NCBI RefSeq assembly: GCF_000238055.2
Contig: NZ_KE148312.1
Location: forward strand, 1,980,501-2,044,500
Reading direction: 5' to 3'
Origin: Oribacterium parvum ACB1
Lineage (GTDB): Bacteria > Bacillota > Clostridia > Lachnospirales > Lachnospiraceae
Length of the DNA: 64,000 nt
The position numbers and the translations under genes are program-made. Positions within the stretch are counted from its first letter, which is position 1; every line of letters begins with the position of its first letter. The notes beneath the pieces are model-generated. The model did no database searches and was not told the DNA's origin. It saw only the letters and a program-made list of their open reading frames with translations. Below, one piece after another: positions 43,568 to 52,859 of this stretch.

Positions 43568-44092
43568 TTACACCTCTTCCGTAACTACAAGTCCGGACCC
43601 TTCTTCCTTCGAAGACTCCTCCGGCTTCTCCGTGTCAGCTTCTCCGACCGACTCGTCCCGATCTTCCTGATCCTCTTTTCTGTCCACTACATCATCATCG
43701 TAGTAAAACTCCACATCCACATCTTCGCTGTCGACGGATTCTTCATCATCCATGAACTCATTTTTCTTCTTATCAAAAGCTTCACGAACTGCCTTATAAG
43801 CATCCTTTCCGGCATCAACAGCAAGATTTTTGGTGTCAATAGCCAGATTCTTTGCCGCAAAACCGAGGTCCTTCGCTACTGCTTTAAAATCATCCTTTGT
43901 TCTGGAATCCTTTAAAATCGTATAAGAACGTTTTGCAGAATCCTTCACCTCCATAGCAGAATCCACGACATCCGTAAAATCCTGATCTACTTCTTCAGAA
44001 AACTTCTGATACTTATAAAGATAAGAAACTACACCAGCCGCGGCACCTGCCACTGCAGCCAAAAACACCAGAGAACCAAATTTTTTTGCCAT
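43568..44092 (-). CDS. YtxH-like protein with acidic C-terminal tail
   Basis: 174 residues. The N-terminus has an Ala/Gly-rich membrane segment (SLVFLAAVAGAAAGVVSYLYKY), then helices with DFKAVAKDLGFAAKNLAIDTKNLAVDAGKDAYKAV resembling YtxH/apolipoprotein-like amphipathic repeats, and finally about 60 residues dominated by Asp/Glu (EFYYDDDVVDRKEDQEDRDE). The gene ends two bases before luxS starts. Role unknown; YtxH proteins in Bacillus are general-stress associated. Confidence 0.7.
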   Translation of the reverse strand: MAKKFGSLVFLAAVAGAAAGVVSYLYKYQKFSEEVDQDFTDVVDSAMEVKDSAKRSYTILKDSRTKDDFKAVAKDLGFAAKNLAIDTKNLAVDAGKDAYKAVREAFDKKKNEFMDDEESVDSEDVDVEFYYDDDVVDRKEDQEDRDESVGEADTEKPEESSKEEGSGLVVTEEV

Positions 44093-44183
44093 GCTCTTCC
44101 TCCTTACATCCTTTATGAAAAGATGATTTAATTAACATTGATAAATATACTTCGGTTAATAAAATTTAATGAATACCTCTATG

Positions 44184-45875
44184 TTAATTTACTTTGAAAC
44201 TGGATTTCAAAGATACAATTCTGTTAAATATAGGATGTCCTTCTGTGGAATCCTTGCAATCTACACAGAAGTAACCGTTTCGAACAAATTGGAAGCTTTC
44301 CAAAGGCTCCGCAGATTCCAAAATCTTCTCAAGATAACAGTTCTTTACTGTAAGAGAATTCGGGTTAAAATTCAGACTTCCATCTGCATTCAGTTTTCCT
44401 TTTTCCTCATCAATCAACTGCTCATAAAGACGAACCTCTGCAGTAAAGGCTGTTTTTGCATCTACCCAATGAATCGTTCCCTTGGCTTTTCTCTCGCTAA
44501 ATCCTGAACCGGACTTTGTTGCGGGATCATAAGTGCAATGCACAACCGTAACATTTCCTTCTTCATCACATTCATAGGAAACAGCCTTCACAAAATAGGC
44601 TCCCATAAGACGAACTTCATTTTCCATGGTTAGTCTCTTGTACTTCTTGGGTGGATCCACCATAAAGTCATCTCTTTCGATATAAAGCTCTTTAGAAAAA
44701 TGGACTTCTCTCTCGCCTAAATCTTCATTTTCCAAGTTATTCGGAATGATAAGAATTTCTCCCTCGCCCTCATAGTTATCTATAATGAGCTTAATCGGAT
44801 CAAGAATCGCCATATAACGAGGTTTCTTTAATTTCAAATCCTCACGAATGCAGTACTCTAAAAGGGAATAGTCACTGGAAGACTGTGCCTTGGAAATACC
44901 GGAAAGCTTCACAAACTGTGCCAAGCTTTCCTTTGTATAGCCCCTTCTTCTTAAAGCGGCAATGGTTACCAGTCGGGGATCGTCCCAACCGTCTACTATC
45001 TTATCTTCTACGAGCTTTTTAATATAGCGCTTTCCCGTTACTACGTTCGTCAGGTAAAGCTTTGCAAACTCAATCTGTCTCGGCGGGAAGGGGAACTCAC
45101 ACTCTTGCACAACCCAGTCGTATAGCGGTCTGTGATCTTCAAATTCCAAGGTGCAAAGGGAATGGCTTATTCCCTCTACTGCATCTTCGATAGGGTGCGC
45201 AAAATCATACATGGGATAAATACACCACTCATCCCCTGTATTGTGATGGCTCATGTGAGATACGCGGTAGAGAATCGGATCACGCATATTGATATTGGGG
45301 CTGGCCATATCAATCTTTGCACGAAGAGTCTTCTCTCCGTCCTGATATTTTCCTTCCTTCATTTCGGTAAATAAACGAAGGTTTTCTTCTATTGAACGAT
45401 TGCGATAAGGACTTTCCTTACCGGGAGTATTATAATCTCCGCGATATTCCTTAATCTCCTCAGCAGTTAAATCATCTACAAAGGCCTTTCCTTTTTGAAT
45501 CAAAAAAACTGCCTTTTCATACATAATGGGGAAATAATCCGATGCAAAAAACATCCTATTTTCAAAATCCGCCCCGAGCCATTCCACATCCTTACGAATA
45601 CTATCGACAAACTCGGTCTTTTCTTTTACAGGATTCGTATCATCAAAACGCAAATTAAAGGTACCGTTGTATTCCTGCGCGATACCGTAGTTTAGTAAAA
45701 TAGACTTTGCGTGTCCAATATGTAAATAACCGTTCGGTTCCGGGGGAAAACGAGTTTTGATTTCCTTTACTTTTCCCTCTTTTAAATCCTCATCAATAAA
45801 ATTCTCAATAAAATTCTTGGACTCCGGCTCTAAATTCGTACTCTCATCCGTAAAAGAACGATTCTCCTCTGCCAT
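44184..45875 (-). CDS. glnS: Glutaminyl-tRNA synthetase
   Basis: 563 residues from [12 protein letters not shown], with AGGAGGAG upstream; the longer frame adds 33 residues. [17 protein letters not shown] is the HIGH motif; [10 protein letters not shown] and [14 protein letters not shown] follow. The KMSKS-type loop reads [12 protein letters not shown], where most relatives have VMSKR. The anticodon-binding beta-barrels fill the C-terminal half. Most Firmicutes lack GlnRS and use GatCAB, but some clostridia have both; no gat genes are visible here. Confidence 0.94.
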   Translation of the reverse strand: MAEENRSFTDESTNLEPESKNFIENFIDEDLKEGKVKEIKTRFPPEPNGYLHIGHAKSILLNYGIAQEYNGTFNLRFDDTNPVKEKTEFVDSIRKDVEWLGADFENRMFFASDYFPIMYEKAVFLIQKGKAFVDDLTAEEIKEYRGDYNTPGKESPYRNRSIEENLRLFTEMKEGKYQDGEKTLRAKIDMASPNINMRDPILYRVSHMSHHNTGDEWCIYPMYDFAHPIEDAVEGISHSLCTLEFEDHRPLYDWVVQECEFPFPPRQIEFAKLYLTNVVTGKRYIKKLVEDKIVDGWDDPRLVTIAALRRRGYTKESLAQFVKLSGISKAQSSSDYSLLEYCIREDLKLKKPRYMAILDPIKLIIDNYEGEGEILIIPNNLENEDLGEREVHFSKELYIERDDFMVDPPKKYKRLTMENEVRLMGAYFVKAVSYECDEEGNVTVVHCTYDPATKSGSGFSERKAKGTIHWVDAKTAFTAEVRLYEQLIDEEKGKLNADGSLNFNPNSLTVKNCYLEKILESAEPLESFQFVRNGYFCVDCKDSTEGHPIFNRIVSLKSSFKVN

Positions 45876-46011
45876 CTTCTCCTCCTGCTTTCTAATACAA
45901 GACTTCCTTCGAGTCTCCCCCGACAAAGCACTTATATACCTAATATCGCTTTTAATCAAGGTATTATACCACAAAGAGAATTAAATTATCTATGTATTTC
46001 TTTTATGGAAA

Positions 46012-46047
46012 ATGCCGACACGAATCTTTTTGCATTCGTGCCGGCAT
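46012..46047 (-). terminator. Terminator after the flavin reductase gene
   Basis: ATGCCGACACGAAT and ATTCGTGCCGGCAT form a long stem around CTTTTTGC. The minus strand continues with TTTTCC. It ends the M14 peptidase-flavin reductase operon before glnS. Confidence 0.85.
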
Positions 46048-46091
46048 AGATTTATTTATCATAATTATTACTTGTAAAGCACGGAACTAAA

Positions 46092-46658
46092 CTATTTCCT
46101 CTTTCTCACGGAAAAGCCGAAGCTTCCGATACATTTCCCCAAAGAAAAGTATTGTCCGTGAGAATAGCTTAGGAGTTTTGCTTTTTCCAGCTGCAGACGT
46201 CCTTTTGTATCCAGCAAACTGCTCTCCACATGAACCGCCATAACTTTTCCTAAAAACATATCGTGGCTTCCCAGCTCTAAAACCTGCTCTACCTTACATT
46301 CAATATTCACGGGACATTCGGAAATTAAAGGCACGGATACAGTGCTTGCCTTTTCGGGATGCAAATGGAGAAGCTCCCACTTATTGACATTTTTCCCGGA
46401 AAGAACTCCCGCCTTATCCAGCTCCTTCACCATTCCTTCGGTAGGGAGATTTACAACAAATTCCCCTGTTTCCATAAGCATTGAATGAGATGCTCTATTT
46501 TTTCGTACAGATATGGAAAGCATGGGAGGGTCTGAGCATACCGTACCCGTCCATGCAATGGTTATCATATTGCTCTCTCCCGCTTTATTTTGGCAGCTCA
46601 CCAAGACCGCCGGAACAGGGTAGAGCATATTCCCCGCTCTCCATAATTCTTTTGCCAT
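46092..46658 (-). CDS. Flavin reductase family FMN-binding protein
   Basis: 188 residues from MAKELWRAGNMLYPVPAVLV, with AAAGGAAA upstream; the longer frame adds 31 unlikely residues. PVPAVLVSCQ, NMITIAWTGTVCSDPPMLSISVRK, GEFVVNLP and HDMFLGKVMAVHVE are typical of the FMN-binding split barrel of the flavin-reductase-like family. It follows the M14 gene by 28 bases. Substrate unknown. Confidence 0.88.
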   Translation of the reverse strand: MAKELWRAGNMLYPVPAVLVSCQNKAGESNMITIAWTGTVCSDPPMLSISVRKNRASHSMLMETGEFVVNLPTEGMVKELDKAGVLSGKNVNKWELLHLHPEKASTVSVPLISECPVNIECKVEQVLELGSHDMFLGKVMAVHVESSLLDTKGRLQLEKAKLLSYSHGQYFSLGKCIGSFGFSVRKRK

Positions 46659-46686
46659 ACTATTTCCTTTCTTGAAGCAGAAAAAC

Positions 46687-47850
46687 TTATTTTGAATAGT
46701 CAAACAAAAGATCCGGTAAAATGCCCTTTTGTTCCTTCCAAATCTTATCAATCTGCTGTTCCGGAACAGGACTTGTTCCTTTTCCGCACTCTATTGTTAC
46801 CGAAGGAACATTCAGTTTTCTTTCCGTAAAATCCTTAAATCCGCCCGCATGATTCTCGTTATAATAATCTATTATGGCATAGTTGGAGTTCTTATGTACA
46901 ATTTCCGCTAATCTTCTGGCGTCATTGACATAGGATCCCTCCCCAAAATACCAGTAAATTACTTCACCTTGAGTATGATAGCTTAAGGTACATTTAAAAT
47001 TCTCCTTGCGTTGCAAATCAGCCAGTGCCTTGGATTCCATTTCAGACTCTGCGGCACTTCCCTTATACTCATCCTTAGACGGATAGCCTTTACGGTCTAC
47101 TGTTTGTTCCCAATTGGCATCGAAATTCTTATTGAGGTTTACACCTCTTGCATTATTTTTCCAGAGACGAAAATAACTTGCATAATCCGTTACATTTTCC
47201 CTCTTAGCCATATCCATAATGGAAGCACGCAATGCTTCCGATCCTATACCGCCTATCCCGTACTGCACAAGAGAAATCCCGTCCGGATTTACCATGGGAA
47301 CGAAATGAATACAGGTATTTTCAAGCATCTGCGCTATAGACTTACCTCCATATGTTTTCCCTGTCTTTTGCATCTCCAAAAGACTTGCTATTTGTCGCAT
47401 AGCCACTTTACAAACTATGTATTCTCGTGCATGAATCCCTGCATGAACCAAGATTTTCTTAGGAGCATTCGGATTCCCAACAATTACCCGGTACAGTTCT
47501 CTGCCATCCACCGTTTTTCCGAGAGAATCCAACTGCATAGTCGGATAAGTCTCTTTTAATTTCATCAAGTCGGAGGACAGCTCATTATAGCCGTAAAATT
47601 CATAAGAAGAAAAAGCATAGTCGGAAGGCAAAGGAATCTCTTCCCCTGATAAGACGCCGGAGTAAACTTGGAAAGCCGACTCCGGTACATTTACGGAAGA
47701 CTGTTCTTGTTCTCCCTTCCCAAGGTTCATTCCCGGTCCGGAAAGCACCGCCTGCTTGTCGTCCAAATCGGGACCGTCTGCAAAGCCCTTAAAAACAAAA
47801 ATAGCTGAAAACAAAAGCAGGATAAAACCAATTCGTATATTCTTTTTCAT
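46687..47850 (-). CDS. Secreted M14 zinc carboxypeptidase
   Basis: 387 residues with a signal peptide (MKKNIRIGFILLLFSAIFVF). Zinc ligands are in HAGIHAREY (His, Glu) and LSYHTQGEVIYW (His); the general base Glu lies in VTIECGKG. MVNPDGISLVQYG and RGVNLNKNFDANW are typical for gamma-D-glutamyl-diamino acid endopeptidases (ENP1-like) that trim peptidoglycan stem peptides. A pro-region of about 60 residues precedes the catalytic domain. Probably acts in wall turnover or spore wall processing; exact bond inferred. Confidence 0.9.
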   Translation of the reverse strand: MKKNIRIGFILLLFSAIFVFKGFADGPDLDDKQAVLSGPGMNLGKGEQEQSSVNVPESAFQVYSGVLSGEEIPLPSDYAFSSYEFYGYNELSSDLMKLKETYPTMQLDSLGKTVDGRELYRVIVGNPNAPKKILVHAGIHAREYIVCKVAMRQIASLLEMQKTGKTYGGKSIAQMLENTCIHFVPMVNPDGISLVQYGIGGIGSEALRASIMDMAKRENVTDYASYFRLWKNNARGVNLNKNFDANWEQTVDRKGYPSKDEYKGSAAESEMESKALADLQRKENFKCTLSYHTQGEVIYWYFGEGSYVNDARRLAEIVHKNSNYAIIDYYNENHAGGFKDFTERKLNVPSVTIECGKGTSPVPEQQIDKIWKEQKGILPDLLFDYSK

Positions 47851-48011
47851 TCTTCTCCCCCAAAGTTTGTAGTAATTCAGTTCTTTTTATTTTAACAAAC
47901 CACATAAAAAGAACTTCTCTTTTTTCTTACAAAAATGGATATCTTCGCTTAACTACAATTTTTACTTTACTGTAGTTTCCGCCTAACTATAACACTTCTC
48001 TCTGTCCGCTT

Positions 48012-48707
48012 TTAGAAAAATACTGCTGTTATAATAGGTACAAAGATAACCGTAAATATTCCCGCTAAGACAATTGCAAGAGAAGACATAGCGCCTTCCA
48101 CCTCTCCATATTCCAAAGCCTTTGCCGTGCCGATAGCATGGGATCCGGTTCCCAGCGCAAGACCTTTTGCAATAGGATGACGAATCGGAAGAATTCGAAA
48201 AATCAAATCAGAAAGTATGCTTCCCAAAATACCGGTAATCACGATGGCAGCAACGGTGAGATTTACATAGCCACCGCTTGCCTCGGAAACCCCTATTCCG
48301 ATTGCTGTCGTAATAGACTTCGGAAGTAAAGTAAAAATATGTTCCGATTTAAGTCGAAACAAAAGTCCCAAAAACAGAATGCTTCCCAAAGAAGTAAGTG
48401 TTCCAAGTAAAACGCTAAAAAAAACAGCTTTAAAATTGTTTTTTAAAAGAGATATCTGCTTATAAAGCGGAATGGCTAGGCAGACTGTTGCCGGTGTCAA
48501 AAAATAACTTAACAGATCTGCTCCTTTCTGATACTCCTTATAAGGAATTCGAAATAAAACCAATATTGCCACGATAATGATTGTGGAAAGAAGTAGAGGA
48601 TTTAAAAGCTCCGATTTAAACTTCACTTTAATCTGTATTGAAAGAAGAAAAATAAAGATACTCAGTACGAAGCCGAAATGCTCCGAGCTAAAAATCAATT
48701 CTTTCAT
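48012..48707 (-). CDS. lrgB: LrgB/CidB/YohK family membrane protein
   Basis: 231 residues with about seven membrane segments. LLPKSITTAIGIGVSEASGG and LALGTGSHAIGTAKALEYGEVEGAMSSLA are the strongly conserved LrgB stretches. With LrgA it modulates murein hydrolase activity and has been linked with pyruvate or glycolate transport in other bacteria. It begins three bases after lrgA ends. Confidence 0.92.
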   Translation of the reverse strand: MKELIFSSEHFGFVLSIFIFLLSIQIKVKFKSELLNPLLLSTIIIVAILVLFRIPYKEYQKGADLLSYFLTPATVCLAIPLYKQISLLKNNFKAVFFSVLLGTLTSLGSILFLGLLFRLKSEHIFTLLPKSITTAIGIGVSEASGGYVNLTVAAIVITGILGSILSDLIFRILPIRHPIAKGLALGTGSHAIGTAKALEYGEVEGAMSSLAIVLAGIFTVIFVPIITAVFF

Positions 48708-48710
48708 TTC

Positions 48711-49193
48711 TTACCCCTCCAAATCCTGTAAACCGCTTTTTGCATCTTCAAGAAGCAAAGATACCAGCTCCTCTTTCTGCTTTTCTTTCTTGTCCATAGC
48801 TACTTCTACGGATAGCTTTTCCTTCAACTTATCTTCCTTTGATTCCGTTCTGCGAAGAATAAACTCTGCGGAGAGACCCGTGACGGAAATTACAAGAAAC
48901 GTGGAAAAGAAAATAATAACCGTATAAGGTAAGAGAACCGGGAGCAAAAGCTTGGTTACAGTCATAATTCCCACTGCAGCGGGTAAAAACATGATGCTCA
49001 TTGTTTCCAGAAGAAAACTCCCCGCAACCTCCACTTCATCCAGACGAATAAGACCTCTCATTAAAAAAATAAGCATTAAAATCAAACCGTAAACCCCTGC
49101 AGGAACAGGGAGAGGTAAAAGTTTATTCAAAATCTCACCTATGAAAGTGAAAAAAATAATCCATAGAGTTTGCCGAATTAATTTCATACACAT
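48711..49193 (-). CDS. lrgA: LrgA/CidA family holin-like protein
   Basis: 160 residues. Four membrane segments with LPVPAGVYGLILMLIFL, VAGSFLLETMSIMFLPAAVGIM and LLPYTVIIFFSTFLVI mark the family. The C-terminal 45 residues form a charged cytoplasmic tail (KEDKLKEKLSVEVAMDKKEK), longer than in standard CidA/LrgA. Partner of lrgB. Confidence 0.9.
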   Translation of the reverse strand: MCMKLIRQTLWIIFFTFIGEILNKLLPLPVPAGVYGLILMLIFLMRGLIRLDEVEVAGSFLLETMSIMFLPAAVGIMTVTKLLLPVLLPYTVIIFFSTFLVISVTGLSAEFILRRTESKEDKLKEKLSVEVAMDKKEKQKEELVSLLLEDAKSGLQDLEG

Positions 49194-49270
49194 CCCTCCT
49201 AATTAAAACTTGTTTAGTTTATTCCTGATATAACAGTTTTACAAGTACTGAAAAAGCAGGAATAGTATTT

Positions 49271-49301
49271 TTTACAGTGCAAAAAAACACTTACCTATAA
49301 T
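49271..49301 (+). promoter_or_regulatory. Probable promoter of folT-folC
   Basis: TTTACA (49271-49276) and TATAAT (49296-49301) with a slightly long 19-base spacer. The leader then contains a hairpin AAGATAC/GTATCTT (about 49338-49360) followed by CAATTTTTA, a terminator-like form. I do not see the conserved core of a THF riboswitch. Confidence 0.5.
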
Positions 49302-49387
49302 CTGTAGAGATTTATCCTTTACAAACGCGGTCGTCTAAGATACTATGCAGTCGTATCTTCAATTTTTATTGAAAAAGGGGACGAATT

Positions 49388-49906
49388 ATGGATTTACAAA
49401 ACTCAACAACAAAAAAAATGATTACACTTTCCATGCTTATCGCTTTACAAGTAGTTCTTACCAGAATATTTTCCATTAATGCATGGAATATCCGAATCGG
49501 TTTCGGTTTCATCCCGATGCTTTTTGCCGCATTGTATTTCGGTACATGGGAGTCAGTGACAGTGGCTGCTCTTGCCGATATTATCGGTAGTCTTGCTTTA
49601 TCCAGCTACCCCTATTTCCCGGGATATACCTTCTCCATTGCCCTCTCCGCCTTTATTTTTGCTACAATTTTAAAACGAAACAAGAGCAGTCTTTCTATCT
49701 TTCTTGCGGTTCTTCTAACCCAGCTTGTTTGCAGTCTTCTCTTAAACAGCTTATGGATTTCCATCAACTCCGGCTCACCTCTTCTTCCCATCATGCTGAC
49801 CAGATTGATTCAGGTGGGAATTAACGGCGCTATGCAATTCTTTACCATTCAGTTTATGGTTTACTTCTTAGAGAAAAGGTTTCGTGTGACGGAGTTGAAT
49901 TCATGA
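49388..49906 (+). CDS. folT: Folate ECF transporter S component
   Basis: 172 residues, mostly membrane segments (about six). ITLSMLIALQVVLTRIFSINAWNIRIGFGFIPMLFAALYFG is typical of the FolT subgroup of ECF substrate-binding subunits. Overlap by four bases with folC supports folate as the ligand. The shared EcfAAT energising module is not in this window. Confidence 0.88.
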   Translation: MDLQNSTTKKMITLSMLIALQVVLTRIFSINAWNIRIGFGFIPMLFAALYFGTWESVTVAALADIIGSLALSSYPYFPGYTFSIALSAFIFATILKRNKSSLSIFLAVLLTQLVCSLLLNSLWISINSGSPLLPIMLTRLIQVGINGAMQFFTIQFMVYFLEKRFRVTELNS

Positions 49907-51228
49907 CCTGGGAAGAGTGTATGGAAGCTCTCGGGACATCCGACATAGAGGAAAGTACCAAGCATAAACCGGATTCTCCCTCTTATATGGAACGTGATTT
50001 TTCCCCCTTAAAAGAGCTCTTAAGAAGATTAGGGAATCCGGAACGCTCTCTTCGATGTATTCATGTGGCCGGAAGTAATGGAAAGGGTTCCATTTGCATA
50101 AGCTTGCAAAATATACTCAGTCTCGCATCTTATAAGACAGGTCTATATATTTCTCCTCATCTTGAAAGAGTGAATGAGCGCTTTACAATAGACGGAAAAG
50201 AAATCGAAGATGAGAAGCTGCTTACGTATGCAAAACGCATCCACGAAGAGCTTCATTTCATGGAGAATAAGCCCAATGATTTTGACCTTCTGACCGCTCT
50301 TGCATTCTTATATTTCAACGAGGAGAAGGTTGATTTCCTGATTTTAGAAGTAGGACTTGGTGGACGTCTGGATTCTACCAATGTGATTGAGGATAAGCTT
50401 CTTGCCATTATTGCCCATATCGGACTGGAACATACTGCCCTCCTTGGCAAAAGCTTGGAAAAGATTGCCGGAGAAAAAGCGGGTATTATTGCTAAAAACC
50501 GTCCCGTTGTCGTTTTACGACAGGAGAAATCTGTCCTAGAGGTCATCCGGAAGGTTGCAAAAGAAAAAGAAGCAAAACTAATTCTTACTGACAGTCGTCA
50601 TCTGCATTCTTCTCCTTTTTTTCTGGAAAACGGATATCAATATTTCAGCTATCGCGAGCGTAATGACTATGCACTTTCCCTTCTCGGTGATTTTCAGCTG
50701 GACAATGCCATGGTCATTTGTGATGCCGTAGATTGTTTAAAAGCACAGGGCTACAAGATTTCGGAAGAAGCTGTAAAACTTGGCTTATATTCGGTGGAAT
50801 GGAAGGGACGATTTGAAATCTTAAGTAAGAATCCTCTTATTGTTTTGGACGGTGCTCATAATCCTCAGGCCGTAACCGCTTTGGTTCGCTCAGTTGAAAT
50901 GCTTTTTCCGGGATACAAGAAAAGGGTTTTTTTCTCCGTTATGGCAGATAAAAATTATATGGAAATGCTCAGGATATTAAAGAACAACAGTCTAAGCTTT
51001 ACCTTCTTTCAGGTAGATGACAAGCGAGGTTTAAATGTAAGCACTCTAAAATCGCAATGGGAGAAAGAATATGATGGAGAAATCTTTATCCCGGAAAGTG
51101 CCGAAGCAGGCTTGGATTGGAATTTTGAAAGGTTAAAAAATGGAGATGGCAATACACTTCTCCTTTGTCTTGGATCCCTCTATCAGGTTTCCGGAATAAG
51201 AAATTTTTTTAAGAAAGTTTTAGCTTAA
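49903..51228 (+). CDS. folC: Folylpolyglutamate synthase (possibly with dihydrofolate synthase activity)
   Basis: 441 residues. P-loop HVAGSNGKGSICISLQNIL, FDLLTALAFLYFNEEKVDFLILEVGLGGRLDSTNV, HIGLEHTALLGKSLEKIAGEKAGII and LDGAHNPQAV define FolC of the Mur ligase superfamily. It adds glutamates to folates, trapping imported folate in the cell, which fits its coupling with folT. Confidence 0.94.
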   Translation: MTWEECMEALGTSDIEESTKHKPDSPSYMERDFSPLKELLRRLGNPERSLRCIHVAGSNGKGSICISLQNILSLASYKTGLYISPHLERVNERFTIDGKEIEDEKLLTYAKRIHEELHFMENKPNDFDLLTALAFLYFNEEKVDFLILEVGLGGRLDSTNVIEDKLLAIIAHIGLEHTALLGKSLEKIAGEKAGIIAKNRPVVVLRQEKSVLEVIRKVAKEKEAKLILTDSRHLHSSPFFLENGYQYFSYRERNDYALSLLGDFQLDNAMVICDAVDCLKAQGYKISEEAVKLGLYSVEWKGRFEILSKNPLIVLDGAHNPQAVTALVRSVEMLFPGYKKRVFFSVMADKNYMEMLRILKNNSLSFTFFQVDDKRGLNVSTLKSQWEKEYDGEIFIPESAEAGLDWNFERLKNGDGNTLLLCLGSLYQVSGIRNFFKKVLA

Positions 51229-51248
51229 AAAAGTATAAGCTTAAAAAT

Positions 51249-51273
51249 GGGAGGATTAATGATTAATCCTCCC
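51249..51273 (-). terminator. Terminator overlapping the stop codon of the gene at 51263
   Basis: GGGAGGATTAAT (51249-51260) and ATTAATCCTCCC (51262-51273) are perfect inverted arms; the minus strand continues with ATTTTTAA. The stop codon (51263-51265) and the last two or three codons form one arm of the stem. Confidence 0.85.
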
Positions 51274-51802
51274 ATTCCTCTTCTTCCTCAAGATAAATCG
51301 ATTCAAAGTATCCGGCCTTCGTATACTTCTCTTCTACCTCTGAAAGCTCTCTGATATGAGGAAATCCATCCGGACTTGTATCCGTTTCCTGCAGATTATG
51401 CACATAAAAAAGATAGAGTTCTCCATTCTTCACTTCCATGGAAGGTATTTTTCTCTGAAACATACTAAGAATCTCCCAGCAACTTAGAGGATTGTCATAC
51501 TCTATTTCGAGCGCAAGAAATGCATTTTCCCTCTTATAATATCCATAAACTTTTGCACCTACCGTATTTTCTCCGAAGCTTTCCATATAAGCTAAAAGAA
51601 TCTCCGACTCCTCAATCTCTGTTCCTTCCTCTAAATAGGAATCCGGATTCTCAACCAGGACTTTTACTGAATGAAAAGAATAATCTTTTAATTGAATAAA
51701 ATCCATCAGGTTATAAAATGCAGTCTCAAAAGCCACATTATTCTTCTTCGCAAATTCTTCCAAAACAGTATCATATCCTGCCGGTAGATGTAATTTTTCC
51801 AT
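51263..51802 (-). CDS. Uncharacterised acidic protein (DUF3877-like)
   Basis: 179 residues, acidic, no membrane segment or signal peptide. It begins MEKLHLPAGYDTVLEEFAKK and ends with the highly acidic YLEEEEEWED. It resembles DUF3877-type proteins of Lachnospiraceae in length and style, but I am not certain. It is transcribed alone, converging on folC, with its own terminator. Confidence 0.65.
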   Translation of the reverse strand: MEKLHLPAGYDTVLEEFAKKNNVAFETAFYNLMDFIQLKDYSFHSVKVLVENPDSYLEEGTEIEESEILLAYMESFGENTVGAKVYGYYKRENAFLALEIEYDNPLSCWEILSMFQRKIPSMEVKNGELYLFYVHNLQETDTSPDGFPHIRELSEVEEKYTKAGYFESIYLEEEEEWED

Positions 51803-52003
51803 AAAAATTCTTTGCTCCCTTTCTTCTATCTTGATTTAAATACCCAAAAACATACGATAAGTCTATTTTATAATAATTTATAATAGATTCTTTTTACTCT
51901 TTCTTTTTTCCTTATTTTGCATTAGGATATAGGCAAACTTGCTTAAGTTTTACTATACTTGCAGATTGTACACAAGTGCTTTTTTGAAAGGATGGAGAGT
52001 CAA

Positions 52004-52582
52004 ATGAGGTTGTTGGAAGAGCGAATTAAAGAAGATGGTCAAGTTAGACCGGGAAACATTTTAAAGGTGGACAGCTTTTTGAATCACCAATTGGATGTAA
52101 GCTTGCTGGAACAATTGGGTAAGGAATTCTTTGAAAGATTTAAGGATAAAGGCATTACAAGGATTCTTACGATAGAGGCTTCGGGCATTGCACTTGCCTG
52201 TCTGGCTGCACAGTATTTTAAAGTCCCGGTTGTATTTGCAAAAAAGGCAAAAAGTAAAAATCTTGACGGGGAGCTCTACACCTCTACAGTTCATTCTTTC
52301 ACCTACGGTAAAGACTTTACCGTAACTCTTTCCAAGAAATTTTTGACTAAAGACGATACTGTTCTTCTTATTGATGATTTCTTAGCCGTAGGTAAAGCAA
52401 TGCGCGGGCTCATTGATATCTGCGGACAGGCAGAGGCAAATATTGCCGGCATCGGTATTGCAATTGAGAAGGGATTCCAGTCCGGAGGAAAAGAACTCCG
52501 CGAGATGGGCTTTGATGTCTATAGCCTGGCAATCATCGATGAAATGGACGATGAAGGTAATATTTCTTTCAAGGAGCAATAA
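52004..52582 (+). CDS. xpt: Xanthine phosphoribosyltransferase
   Basis: 192 residues from [14 protein letters not shown], matching the usual start and length; GGAGAG lies about six bases ahead. [22 protein letters not shown] and the PRPP loop [14 protein letters not shown] are diagnostic. It salvages xanthine to XMP. In bacilli xpt follows a guanine riboswitch; I found no purine riboswitch core in 51803-52003. Confidence 0.93.
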   Translation: MRLLEERIKEDGQVRPGNILKVDSFLNHQLDVSLLEQLGKEFFERFKDKGITRILTIEASGIALACLAAQYFKVPVVFAKKAKSKNLDGELYTSTVHSFTYGKDFTVTLSKKFLTKDDTVLLIDDFLAVGKAMRGLIDICGQAEANIAGIGIAIEKGFQSGGKELREMGFDVYSLAIIDEMDDEGNISFKEQ

Positions 52583-52656
52583 AATTTTTAGTTTTACTTA
52601 TATATTACTTTAACAATGGAGAATAGAATAGATACCAGCCAGCTGTATAGCTTGAA

Positions 52657-52683
52657 AAATCCCGGACGAGAGTGTCCGGGATT
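52657..52683. terminator. Bidirectional terminator between xpt and the small membrane protein gene
   Basis: AAATCCCGGAC and GTCCGGGATTT pair around GAGAGT, with A-rich sequence on the left and TTTTCTTTT on the right. It can terminate xpt on the plus strand and the zinc-ribbon operon on the minus strand. Confidence 0.9.
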
Positions 52684-52691
52684 TTCTTTTA

Positions 52692-52859
52692 TTATATATC
52701 TTCCTTTTCCTTGCTCTCTTGAATTTTCTCCTGCTCCTTGTTCTTTTTAATAATTGCGTTCAAGCGCATCCACATAATGCGATAAAGAATCACAGTCAGA
52801 ATAACAATAAAGAGAAAGGAAAGGAGCAGAAAGGGAATAATCCATTGCTTTAAATCCAT
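52692..52859 (-). CDS. 55-residue single-span membrane protein
   Basis: The frame MDLKQWIIPFLLLSFLFIV continues through one membrane segment to a basic tail (MRLNAIIKKNKEQEK) and ends KEKEDI. Its ATG overlaps the stop of the large zinc-ribbon gene by one base (TAATG), and GGAGAGAGG lies about ten bases upstream. Coupled position, good ribosome binding site and a sensible membrane-protein layout indicate a real gene. No family recognised; possibly an accessory to the upstream protein. Confidence 0.7.
   Translation of the reverse strand: MDLKQWIIPFLLLSFLFIVILTVILYRIMWMRLNAIIKKNKEQEKIQESKEKEDI

Noticed and set aside
49302-49387. THF riboswitch before folT
   Set aside because: The leader is about 80 bases and lacks the conserved core; only a terminator-like AT hairpin is present.
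51803-52003. Purine riboswitch before xpt
   Set aside because: I looked for the conserved three-way junction core on both strands and found only loosely similar words.
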